Shown: piece after piece, positions 1 to 16,000 of the stretch | Numbering within the stretch: position 1 is the stretch's first letter | Layout: each line of letters opens with the position of its first letter | From: Oasisia sp. SBJ-2009 | Taxonomy: Eukaryota; Annelida; Polychaeta; Sabellida; Siboglinidae | DNA: 64,000 bases | Direction of reading: 5' to 3' | Assembly: GCA_964017155.1 (NCBI GenBank) | Contig: OZ024856.1 | Span: 2,432,201 to 2,496,200 of the forward strand | Notes under the pieces: generated by a model | Databases searched by the model: none | The model's input: the letters and a program-made list of their open reading frames with translations, nothing else | Told to the model about the DNA's origin: nothing | Translations under genes and position numbers: made by a program

Positions 1-3367
<3,367 letters not shown>

Positions 3368-3506
3368 CAAGAGCTTCTACGAGTTGCAGCATGACGCCGC
3401 CGATGTGTAAGTCGCCCCGGACTCGTAGCGTCTTCTCCACTTGTAAATCCGTCACGGACACCACCAAGTCCCACGACCCGTCCACTATTTGGCCGTCGCT
3501 CATCAT
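3368..3506 (-). CDS. FERMT: Kindlin (fermitin), first coding exon only
   Basis: The exon encodes 46 residues plus one base, starting [18 protein letters not shown] and ending [15 protein letters not shown]. It stops at a good donor (CTTG/GTGAGTA), phase 1. The pattern of DG.W.L.V.VTDL, then TLRV.G..HIGGVML.LVE, is the N-terminal F0 (ubiquitin-like) segment of the FERM domain of kindlins. Kindlins bind the cytoplasmic tails of beta integrins at focal adhesions and, with talin, activate integrins; F0 contributes to membrane binding. I chose the first of two adjacent ATG codons; the second is equally possible. The rest of the gene (rest of FERM, PH domain) lies beyond the left edge. Vertebrates have three paralogues and most invertebrates one, so I give no paralogue number. 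Known: family role. Seen: exon, frame and donor. Confidence 0.85.
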
Positions 3507-4060
3507 TTTGAAGTTCGCCCTACGCGCCTCGGTAACTGAACAAAATCGCTGAACGAACGTGCGTTTGCCGGTCGTTTATTCCAGTGTCAGTGAACGCAGC
3601 CGACGCTACATAACGCGGGGCTATCGTTGTACAGGCGCCGGGCCGCTGACCGGGGACATGGCGATCGCGATGTGCCAAACACAACTTTATGTCGATTCAA
3701 CTCGACCGAGCAGCGAAGTGGAATCCAGTAAATAACTTCTCCAATAACCGTCTCACACTCGTTACCTTGTCGAACGCCGCAGTGTCGAGCGATTGTTGAT
3801 TTATCCCCTCTGGTGTCTGACAGATTTTGATCGGATCAAGAAATCCACGGCGACTAACCAGATTTCGATGTAGAAAACGGTCAACGAGCCTCCTGTGCCA
3901 TCGCCCTATTAGGAAGCGAGTGATCAGTATGCAAGTAGGTCGCCAGTCCACCGCGGCTCGCGCAAGCCGCGCATGCGCCAAAGTCGGCTCATTGATCGAC
4001 CGGAAGTATACCTGGCACGTTGGTTCAGAGATGGCCGCAATGGCGAGATGGCCCTGGTAA
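3507..4060. promoter_or_regulatory. CpG-rich promoter region upstream of kindlin, possibly bidirectional
   Basis: CpG dinucleotides are dense here and sparse in the surroundings. Motifs typical of housekeeping promoters are clustered: a perfect palindromic NRF1 site GCGCATGCGC at 3969-3978, an ETS site ACCGGAAGT at 3999-4007, and a YY1-like GATGGCCGC just after. On the plus strand, an ATG at 4031 starts a 9-codon frame that crosses a donor-like TG/GTAAAG, so a plus-strand first exon (an RNA or a 5' UTR exon) is possible. Binding is inferred from motifs only. Confidence 0.5.
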
Positions 4061-7000
4061 AGACACGTTTGCAGCCTGTCTGGGTCCCTTTCGTTGCATG
4101 TTTCTGTCTGTTCCTGCCTACCTGGCCCAGCCTACGTGTATTTTATGCCCAGCCCGCTTAATTCTAGGGTTGACACCCGTCCTATAAACGGATTATTCCG
4201 TATTTATGAGATGAACATTGCAACTTTTAATAATGGGATTACTCTGGCAATAGGGCCACGGCTCCGTCCCGTATTTCTTTCCGTTTGGAGACGGCAGCCC
4301 TACCTATCTAATTCTATTATCCAGCCATCCCCCACCAAACACTTATAGCTAGATTATAAATTGCCACCCCCGTCCCAAACTATTGGGTCCCAACTGCCAA
4401 TTAAGGTCGCTCGATCCCCGGTTCAGACAACTACACATATTAGGCCTATGGATTCCTCTACTCTCAGTCTGGCGCCCAGTTGTGGCTGTCGCAATATTCT
4501 AAATACTGGTCTGAAAAGGAAAAAAAACTATTAACTCCAAAAATTAATCCGGACGTGTGCATTGCGCAACTTCCTGCGACCGTCAAAGCGGCATACACAC
4601 GCGTCAATTCCATACCTCAAGGGCAAAGGTCCTAAGTTCCCGTGGTACCCAATTCAAAGTAGAAGCAATAATGTCAAGCCCCCAAGCTCAAGTGAGAACA
4701 ACGTAAACCATTCATACCTCGGTTCACAATTGCTGGGAGCCCCACTCAAGAGAATCGGTCTATTATTCAAAGAACGTCGATCGGAACCAAGCCAATCAAC
4801 TGGGGATTTTGTACATACATCTCAAATGAAAGTCGATCGGCGCTTTTAAAGGCCCTATTTTACCCGCCCTTTCCGTAGGCTTGAGTTCTCCGCTCCTGTC
4901 GTGTCTGACCACACAAAAGTGTTGAGTGATTACAAGTGAAGTAAAAAAAAATTGAACATCTCCGCGAAAAATCGGCAACATCGCAGCCCCTCGTCTCCCG
5001 TCCGACGACAATGTGATGATGCAGCTTCTGCAGTCTCCTCCCTCTGACTGCGCTACGAAGCCAGTGCACTAGCTAGCTGTACGGGAGGCTATCATCGTTG
5101 ACCTTCTATTGTATGTACAGTTTGATAACGTTGTATGTATAACTTGTTAGCGAGCAGCTGATAGGACTTGGGTCGACATCTTATCAAACATGTCATGCTG
5201 ACGTTTTATGTTCTACGCTTTTTAATATAGTGTCAAGAGTAACTATCTATTATTTTTTAGGTGAACTACCTTTCTGGAAACCATCTTGCAACTGATCTTG
5301 TAGACTGTGAGACCAGGTGATGTAGGGCCTACTGTATAATTTTGGATGTCAGGTAATATGCTCCATTGTGTGGCACCGATGAACAATGCGGGTCGACAGT
5401 GCTAGGATTACTGTGAACGGCTTTCTTAAATATCGACCGGAGAGGTGTGGGTTTTCGTCCAATTGTCCTGTTTTGGGGTCCTGTTGCAACGATGCTCAGA
5501 AGGTCAGTGCTGATAACTTGTTAATTTATTATAAAAACTCATTAGATACATGTACATTATTTTGTTTGTGTGATGGCACAATACGCCGTGGATAATGATG
5601 AATTAGTTAGTCCTATGTGAGTAACGGTGTGTAATGTTGTTGTTTTTGAGTATTGCAAATATAAGCACGATATGATATCGAATAGATGAATTATGTACCA
5701 AACTATTCGACAATGGACAGAGTACCCTAATTCACAACGACCCAAAAAGAGGTGAGGTATTCGATATAACACCATCTAAGAATTATGAAGAAAGGGGCAA
5801 CACCAAGCAACGACCATAATTATAAACAAACATCGATACATTAAAAGCAGGCCAAGATGCCTTCTCGTAAGTCACTATAACAACACTAAATGATTATCAG
5901 AAAGTCAAATCCCAAGAGCATGCATGGAAGAACGCTAAAATGATAATACCGTTCAAGAATAGAAATGAGAAAGATATCAAGAACAGCATACCGATATTCA
6001 TGTATGTTATCAAACGTATATAAAGTATTCACTTAAGTACCCACGTCGTAAACCAATTAAAGAAGAAGGTGGTGGTGGTGGTGGTGGTGGTGGTGGTGGT
6101 TACGATGATGATAGTGGAAGTGGTGGTGGTGGTGGTGGTCATGGTGATTTCACAAACAACATTTTCGTGCGATGTGAGATTCGCAAGAGTAGTGCTGCAG
6201 GATCCCGCTACAAATTGCCACATAGCGAGATCAAGTGCAGTAGTGCCATCTTGCGGACAAACGTTTGACGAGAACAACGGCGCTGGGGATAACAAACAGC
6301 AACAAATAATTATACAGGGACCTGCATAGTTTTTCCTCTCTCGACACATGTCCTTTGTCATATATAGCCAACAGCTTACGTGTCATGCATGGCTGTTTCT
6401 GCCTGTCAACATATAATATGTATTGGTTTTGTATTCTATTTACGACTACCCTATGACTATCGTGGAGACTAGAAGATAAATTAATTGTAATCGTTTTTTG
6501 GTATAGATTATAAGATCAATATATCAAACCACTCGTCAAAAACAAGTGACAAAGTAGAAAACAGATAGCATCCTATAGTGTGGCAATAAATGTATTTTAT
6601 AAGGATCTAGTCATTATTCTAAAAGAAATTAACACAGTTCGGTTAAACAAAATGTTCAGGTTAAACTATTCTCACTGTTTTTACGCATGCACTGACTATT
6701 GCATATGCGTAATGTATACATAGGCTAGAGAAATGCTACACATAACGCTTTAATTACGGTCTATATTAATTTTGTAGTGGCCTAATCGATATCATGGTGG
6801 TCTTTGTACACAGTTCATTTGGAGCGAGTTGACGTATTTCGGTCCAAGCGAGTTAAGACCGAGTTCGTTTGGGCGGAATTGGTGATGGTTTGGTGTTTAA
6901 TGTGTGTAGTTTCTTTTTAGACTTTAGAGCGCTTGTTTTTTCTGGGTCATGCCTTGACCTGAACCATAGTCATGTTATCACCGACAAGCAGCCACTGGTA

Positions 7001-7199
7001 ACTCTTGAGACGTGCTAGAGCAGCATGCTAGCGCCATTTATACGTAGATCCAGCGTCTCCAGTCACGAATGTATTCGTTGTCACGACTCCTCGTCGTGTT
7101 CAGGCTCAGCCGGCTTAGCCCCAGTCCAGGTCGCGTCCAGCCCCAGGTCACTGACACCGATTGACAGCTAGTAGTAGTTGACAGTGGCATATAGTGAAG
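4061..7199. other. Intergenic region between kindlin and RMDN
   Basis: No protein-coding exon is recognised. It contains a GGT trinucleotide run near 6.07-6.14 kb, and the 7.0-7.2 kb end should hold the RMDN promoter and 5' UTR. The short ORFs show no family resemblance. Confidence 0.5.
6067..6141. repeat. GGT trinucleotide repeat (interrupted)
   Basis: Two runs of GGT/GTG triplets are separated by TTACGATGATGATAGTGGAA-type sequence. Confidence 0.9.
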
Positions 7200-10100
7200 A
7201 TGGCAAGAGTCGTTCGATCCCAAGGATCTGTAATTGTAGCCATAGGAGCAGGGATGTTGTTTGGCAGTGGCCTCACGTTACTCCTGCACAGATTGTCAGG
7301 CCTGGCGGCACGAGAAATTAGGATGCTGTTTAGCCAAATTGATGATTTGCAACGAGAGGTTAGAGAACTGAAGGCGAGCATTGACAGGTTACTTCAATCT
7401 CAGTTGCCAAGTGGTGTTCACAAAACGAATCCAGTCACCAACGTGGCTACTAGGGAACTGTCTTCACAGCCTTCCGCCATAACAGCCGAGACCAGTAGCA
7501 CTGGAGAAGAACAAGATTTATTTGAAGATGCTCTAGAAAATGGGTAAGATGAAATAAAATTATTATTATCACAAAATGATATTCAACTGAACACATGATT
7601 CTGGCGTAATTAAGACTGTCAACAGAAGAGAATCCATTAAGATTTTGTAAATTTTCAACTTGCTTGCTATGTAACAAAACATTGACCAGTCAAATTTTTA
7701 CGTTTGAATAAAGTTATATAATTTGTATATTTATGATTCAATTTGCTGCAACTTGAAATTGTTACATTTAAAAGCATACCTTGAAGTTGCTGTCCATCAT
7801 GTGACTTGCATAAATGTGATATTTTTTATGTGGCTTAGCTTCATATTTAGAGGCACTCACGCCAGTGAAAAGTGGGGACAAGAGCTTGATAAGTTGATAT
7901 CGAATAACATTAATGTAATGTGTCAAATTAAAGGTAATACAATGTTTATGTCTTGGTTCAGTTGGAAGATGTCATTGTATGATTGTAACTTGTAAGGAAA
8001 TTATTGTAATGTTGTGAAAGATTGCAATGAAGACAACTGTTATGTTGTAAGAAATCAACCCACTTTGGAGCACATCTTTTGAAACGTCCAACGTGTTGAC
8101 CCATCAGCCACAGGTCCCAGTCACGTGCTGGCGTCACCTGCCCGCCATCGTTCAAGTCTTCTGCCAAAATTAAAAAATAATAATGGTATTTACAATTTTT
8201 CATACAACATAGCCATGCCTTGAGGCGGAAGTTGGAGCCATGAACAATATATTCCATAAGAAACTGAGCACTGTTTCATGCCCATAACTTGTGAAAATAT
8301 AAGAATGGTTCACGATGTTGTTTCACCAAGATAATCTATTACATTTCTAGTTTTAAAATGTGTCAGAAAAGCACCATGTTGTTAACCCAGCTTTTCTGCC
8401 CCTAGCGCATAGAAGATACCCACCCTTCAAAATTTTACATTTAGATATTTCTATGATTTACTTTGGCAATAACATTTATATGGCATAATAATGCAGAACA
8501 TTGTAACTTGTAAGTATTACAGGATGGTCAGCAGATTATGCTACCAAGTCAGTGTTTGATTTGTTTAGACCACAGAAATTACATAGCACAATGTACACCT
8601 TGATTTTCAATGCACTAGTAGATCGTATACACTGAATATATATTATACTCATTGAATCTCAACATTCAGCAGATTATACTAGTTACAAATTTTCAAATTG
8701 TTTGCCTTGCCTCAGGCTGTCAACTACATTATGTGTATCAGATAATTCTTAGCAATGTACCCAATGTTGGTAAAGAAACTAAGACAAATGTCACTACTAT
8801 CTGACTGGATCTGTTTAGTTGCCAGTGTCCATAGTCTTGCTCAGACATCACCAGTCCAATACAGGCAGTGATGAATCTAGCGATTCACCCAGTATCAGCA
8901 AATGAATGATGGCTTCTGCTGTCTTTTTGGGGCAGACAGGTTGGTGTTTGCTCACTTGTCTAGCACACTAGATATTTTTGCCAGTCACAAATTTTGTGGT
9001 AGACACATACATGTTAACTCACATACTGATACGTAGTGTCGACTCTGTTGAGACATGTACTATAAACACAGTGTAGTTTTTTTAACCCATTTCGAAGTAC
9101 CTTTTTTTCAAAACAATTTTGATTTTTCTTAATCTTGTTGGTCCTTTTTAAATCTGTGCAGTGTTATTTCTACCCATTTAAATTGATTGTATGACACCCA
9201 TTCAGTGACAGGTGGATGAGTCTCTACATACAGGTGTGGTGTCACTGTGTTAGTGCCATCTTTTTGTTTCACCATCAACTCACAGACTCAGCATTGGAAG
9301 CTGCTTGTCAGATGGCTACATGCATCTATGAGTCTCTTGGTACAGTTGGTTATCATTAATGATAGACATGATCTTCCCACATTAAACCAGTTGGTAGACA
9401 GTGGGGACAAATGTCATGTCAGTCTCACTATATACAACTGGACGAACCAAGATAATGATGACTTCTGTTGTGTATGCCATATTCATGGTGATCACTCTTG
9501 CTGTCAGACATGTGAATCAGTGCATCCTTTAAACAAATATAAAGAAGTTATAACATCAGTGGGCGTGGCAGTTGTCTATAACTGTTCCACTCAACTGTCA
9601 TCACATTGCTCAGTAGGTCCTGTATTGTGTTGGAGATGGATATCTAGATGCAAACATTCAACACATTCTAAAAGGTAATTTATGTATGCAAAACAACAAC
9701 AGCTGATAGATATTTGTGGTATTAGTTTGAGTGACAGTTCTGCTAAATGTGATATAGTTTTGCTTTGTAGTTCCCATTTATTTAAATTTGATTAAAAAAT
9801 TAAAATGTAATGTTTTGTTTATTACATAACCCAGAGGTGTTTCCATGGTGAATGGTGATAGTACCTGTGGGAAGCCAAGCACAGCTTACTGAAATAGTTG
9901 CATATGAGTGCATTTATAGCACCTCTAAGCTTCTGTAGCGTGGATTAACTGAAGTCGGTGGACATTTTAATTTTCTCCACAGTAGGTAGTTGTGTGACTA
10001 GCGAGGGTCTGATACTTAGACACACCTACGGTGAGTGCTGGAAACAGTCAGACTGGAAACAGAAACAGAAATATGTAAGAATTGCAGTCAAACCAATAAG

Positions 10101-13013
10101 ACACTGAACATCTACCTGTGTTTATTTGCCAGTCCAGTCAACCCAAAAACCATCTTGCGAGACTCCACAATACCATCCGAAAGAGCAATTTCATGTTTAT
10201 CTGAATTGGAAACTATTGTGTTGGCTCAGAATGTTCTTTCAGCCTAGCACCCATATTTTATGCTTCCAATCTTATTGATCCAGTTAAATTTGTGAAAGTT
10301 ACATACTGATCAAAGCATATTCTGCCTAGAGATGTTATAATGAGTTTGTTGATGACCGAGGCTATCTTCCCAACTGATTGGCAACATATCATTATCATAT
10401 CAATGTGGTGGAGCTTGAGAGAGGCAGAAGGGCTGAGATGGAGCCCAAGCCCTTTGAAGTCTAATCCTAACCTGATTAGTCAGCCGCTGCCTTTGTTTAC
10501 ATTCTTCTCATTATGTCTGTGAACCTTTCAAAATAATATTCAATTGTTTTACAGTAGAGCACCACAACCATGCTCATGTATGCAATATATTCATACAAAT
10601 GAAGTGTATGTTTATATGCGGCTGTATGTTGACAAATGTGGGAACTACACATGTTGAAACATCATCAAAACAATCCACAAACATGCCCGCCCACCCGCCC
10701 ACTTTGGTCTAAAACCAAATAAAACATCAGGGGAAATGAACATATCATGCAGTAATGATCAAAACCTTTATCAGCCTGGTGACATGAGTGATGCTCTCCT
10801 GGCAGTCTATACAAGTGGCGTGGAGCTATTGCCGGTGAACTGTCAGGACAGGTTGTTAATGTCCAGCATCCCCCGCAGTCGTGTGTCACAAGTCATAATC
10901 CCCGTGAGCGTCAACGCCAGACTTCCTGCTGGTTGCGTGTTCAGGAAGACATGGTCTGTGGCAGACCAGTAATCTTTGTGCTGCAAAAGAGGTTCAATAT
11001 GGAAACTATGAATGGAACGAGAGGAAAGTGTATTGCTGCCATTTGCGCTGATGCAGGCCGTGTGTACTATTCAGCCGCGTGATGGCCACATCACAATGTG
11101 GGCTGGACCGTGTGTGAGACGAAGGTGTAGTGAGTGTAGGAGGAACTGGACACGGTCTCAATGCTTGTACAGATGGGACTACTGGCCTTTAAATACGTTC
11201 ATGTGTTTCTCTTCAGGTAACGTTCTTTTTAAATACAGTATACAGCTGTTTAGTTGGTGGTTATATCATCAGTGTTTTTGTAAAGCTACCATAATTTTAT
11301 CAGTATTGTTGTTGGTTGTGTCTTCATAATTAGCACATCTACGTTTCCATGTATTGTCGTTACACAATGTCAGTATTAGATTGACAGAATACACAGCCAA
11401 CCTACCCGGTAGAACTTGGTGTCTATTAGTAAAATACTGCCACAAATTAGTTGTAGTAATTACTATTATGAGTGATAACGATATATTACAATAGTTATAT
11501 GAAGCTTATGCTTATACAGCCCTGTACTTCACTTGGTATGAGATTAGTTAAATATCATATGTACCCAGCAACTGTATATTATGATTACTGTCCTATCTAC
11601 TATAATATTTCACTGCCACGTTGACTATCAAAATCATGAATGCATCGATAGTTCAGTGTATTGTTAAAACTTACGCCTTTAATAATTATTACCCAGCAAT
11701 CTTGCTTTTACGCATGCAATGAACACGTGTTAACACGTAATAATAGTGCATTATGATCAGGTATAACAAGGTCATGACTTTTAATATTATTCTTCTTTAA
11801 TTAAGTTGATATTGTTTTATGGACTGTTTTGCCTTGTTCTGGTTGGTAGTGTAGATCCAGCAAGTAGGCATTATGAAAGTGTCACGTACATTGCTTGAAC
11901 AACAGCGGCCAGGTGGCTGTGTGATACTGGTGTACAGATGTGTCTTCCTCATTATAACCAGTAGGTGTGTTAACACACCCTACAATTGGCAAACACGACC
12001 ACCAAACACAAGTGACACCTTTAATGAGTGCCACAATGAGACGTGGCAACAACGGCTGTGGACACTGGACTCTTAATGTAGTGAAAAGATATTCTACGTT
12101 TCAGTTCTCATGCTGCCATTCAAAAGCTTGGTCAGTTTTGTTCATTCTGTGCTGCTCTAATTCACTCAGTTGTTTTATATACTTGGCCACAAACAACACC
12201 TTTGTATAAGTACCTGGATGTAGTATTATATTTGTGTCTAATTTATGTACAATAATTGTGCTGATGAGTCATCAGTGTTGCAATGAAAAGATCTGTTGTG
12301 GACTAGAGTGTGTAAAATAGACTTGACAAGTGCACTATTGTTTTTCAGAACCGAGTACAACTCATCCCACGCCGTGGGTGTACAGCGAGGACAGCGAGAC
12401 AAGCCTGTGACTGTGACTGGGGTCCAGGAGAACTCAGTGAGAGATGCCGGCCGAGAGGAGTTGTACAGATGCGTTGACGACATGGTGGATGGCTCGGACA
12501 CGATGAAAGAAGAAGCCTACAACCTGCTCAAAGACAAGTCATACCTGGTAGGAGTGAGTTATATATGAGTTATATATGAGTTATATATGATTTATATATG
12601 AGTTACACAGTTAATTCCTGAGATCATGAGTTGATAACACTGTATTTCTGATTAAATTAATCTTTAAGAGGTTCGTTATATAATGAAATATGTGTATGAT
12701 ATGTGCCGTAGAATTTATCTGACCAGTTTAGTGTTTCCCAGTTCTCCGGGGACCCTCAGTTCCTGTGGCGACTGGGGAAGTCCACCTACCAGATGGCCCA
12801 GATCTACGGCTCCAAGGGGAACGAGGAGGAGAAGAAGTCCCTGGTCTACAAGTCGAGGGAACACGTCTTCAACGCCCTCCAACTGGACCCCTCCAACTTC
12901 AGCGTACAGAAGTGGTAAGTGTGGTTGTTACCCCTAGGTACCCCAGGTACATCTAGGTACCCCAGGAAGTATATGTTGTCATGATTTGTAGACCATAGTG
13001 AAATGACCCATGA

Positions 13014-13064
<51 letters not shown>

Positions 13065-16000
13065 TAAGAATTGTCTGTCAGTGTATTTGTATCTATTCCA
13101 CTCGAAGTAATATATCTGAAGTAATATGAAAACATGAGCTCAATGGGTAAATGGATGTTTTCTTACAGTGGATGAATGAATATTATCTATAGGACTGGTT
13201 AATGTGTTTCTACATATGTATAGCTATAAGTTAACTCTGATATATTAATATTATTTACATGAAAATAAATTTGATTTTCATTTCCAAATATTATGGAAAT
13301 AAAATAAAGTTTTTATGTGACATCAGAGATATTGATGTCTAATGCAATATAGCTATAAACCAAAATTTATCTATATTCAAGGGCAAAAGTTTACTGTTTA
13401 AAATCTGTGTGAAGAATCTTACAGAAAAATAAACTATGCAATAGACTCATCTACACAGACACATACTACCTGTCTACATGTTTACTCTCTACTGTCTACC
13501 TGGCATTAGGAGTAAATTACCAAAAAGGTTCCCATCTAAAATATTGTGTAAACTTACCAACAAAATGTTTCTATCTAATAATTTGCCGCTGTCACAGACT
13601 GTATCTGCTGGTAGATAATACATGTCTCTCCTACAGGTGTGCAATTACCATAGGCAGCGTGGGCGATTACGAAAGTACTCAAGTTAGAATAGCAAACGGC
13701 TTCAAATTCAAGGTAAGTTGTGTAATGAACTTTAACGTGTTGATGAAAAACATGTTAACAGTATCTGTGAAACAACAGGGAGCAGATTGCAGCTGTGGTC
13801 GTCCAGGGCTTTTGAATCAAGACTCCATACTTTACTAACTTCCCTCAGTTGTATAACATTGGAAATGTATGAATGAATAATTTGTGTGTGCCAAAACTTT
13901 CACAAGGCTTACCAGAGATGTGGAGTTGATGATTTTACAAAGAACACGTCTGTCATGTGGGTTGAAATGTGAAGCGCTTTGGGTGCACTTAAGAGTCACA
14001 TTCTGCTCATGAATGCGTTGTTGAGTACAGAGTACAGTGTATTCTGCTGTGTGGTGAGCCAAATGTTGTAGTGTACTGATGTAGTCGTGTGACCCAGGTG
14101 TTGTAGTGTACTGATGTAGTCATGTGACCCAGGTGTTGTAGTGTACTGGTTTAGTCATGTGACCCAGGTGTTGTAGTGTACTGATGTAGTCGTGTGACCC
14201 AGGTGTTGTAGTGTACTGATGTAGTCATGTGACCCAGGTGTTGTAGTGTACTGGTTTAGTCATGTGACCCATGTGTTGTAGTGTACTCATGTAGTCATGT
14301 GACCCATGTGTTGTAGTGTACTCATGTAGTCATGTGACCTGTTGTTACAGGAGCACATAGTGAATGCGATAGAGTTGTGTCCAACCGACCCGTCGTCTCA
14401 TCACCTTCTGGGGCGCTGGTGTTACGGGGTGAGTGGCACACATGGCTCTGTTATTGTGCTGTCTACACAGTCTCTATTATTGCTCTGTCTACACAGTTGC
14501 TATTATTGTGCTGTCTGCACAGTCTCTGTGATTGTGCTGTCTACACAGTCTCTATTATTGCTCTGTCTACACAGTCTCTGTTATTGTGCTGTCTACACAG
14601 TCTCTGTTATTGTGCTGTCTACACAGTCTCTATTATTGCTCTGTCTACACAGTTGCTATTATTGTGCTGTCTACACAGTCTCTATCATTGTCTGGTCTAC
14701 ACAGTCTCTATTATTGTCCTGTCTACACAGTCTCTATTATTGTCCTGTCTACACAGTCTCTGCTATTGTGCTGTCTACACAGTCTCTGTTATTGTGCTGT
14801 CTTCACAGTCTCTATTATTGCTCTGTCTACACAGTTGCTATTATTGTGCTGTCTACACAGTCTCTATCATTGTCTGGTCTACACAGTCTCTATTATTGTC
14901 CTGTCTACACAGTCTCTGTTATTGTGCTGTCTACACAGTCTCTGTTATTGTGCTGTCTACACAGTCTCTATTATTGCTCTGTCTACACAGTTGCTATTAT
15001 TGTGCTGTCTACACAGTCTCTGTTATTGTGCTGTCTACACAGTCTCTATTATTGCTCTGTCTACACAGTTGCTATTATTGTGCTGTCTACACAGTCTCTA
15101 TCATTGTCTGGTCTACACAGTCTCTATTATTGTCCTGTCTACACAGTCTCTGTTATTGCGCTGTCTACACAGTCTGTGTTAGTGTGCTGTCTACACAGTC
15201 TCTATTATTGCTCTGTCTACACAGTTGCTATTATTGTGCTGTCTACACAGTCTCTATCATTGTCTGGTCTACACAGTCTCTATTATTGTCCTGTCTACAC
15301 AGTCTCTATTGCTATGTGATGACACAAAGTCTGTTGTACAGGCACTGATGGGTAATTACAAAAAACATGCCAAGTCGCAAACTAAAAATTAAGAGGCTTC
15401 CAAGCAGCACATGTAAACGACCAAGGGCAAGCGTGACCTGGCTGTGTGAATGATACAATAGTGTTCACTTGCTTCTTTGTAACATTAGCCTCTTAACACC
15501 ATGCCCAGGTAAGTGTTGTGGTGTCACCTGTGAGTCTGCTGCAGGTGTACATGTTGTCGTGGATCGAGCGCCAGGCGGCAGCCACCTTGTTTGCTGCCCC
15601 ACCCACCGCCACCATTGACGAGGCCCTCACAGAGTTCATGGAGGTGAGTGCCACCCACTGTCAGAGTGCCACTGTTAGGCCCTCACAGAGTTCATGGAGG
15701 TGAGTGCCACCCACAGTCAGAGTGCCACTGTTAGGCCCTCACAGAGTTCATGGAGGTGAGTGCCACCCACTGTCAGAGTGCCACTGTTAGGCCCTCACAG
15801 AGTTCATGGAGGTGAGTGCCACCCACAGTCAGAGTGCCACTGTTAGGCCCTCACAGAGTTCATGGAGGTGAGTGCCACCCACTCTCAGAGTGCCACTGTT
15901 AGGCCCTCACAGTTCATGGAGGTGAGTGCCACCCACTGTCTGAGTGCCACTGTTAGGTCCTCACAGAGTTGATGGAGGTGAGTGCCACCCACTGTCAGAG

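Noticed and set aside
9247..9678. 143-codon plus-strand frame in RMDN intron 1 with an AAAG/GTAATT donor-like end
   Set aside because: It begins at GTG rather than ATG, shows no recognisable domain, and RMDN phases join perfectly without it.
14342..15348. Open frames of 216-325 codons (CLHSL/VYTVS repeats) on the plus strand
   Set aside because: They are translations of the 26-bp minisatellite in rotating frames inside an RMDN intron; only the first 26 codons belong to exon 5.
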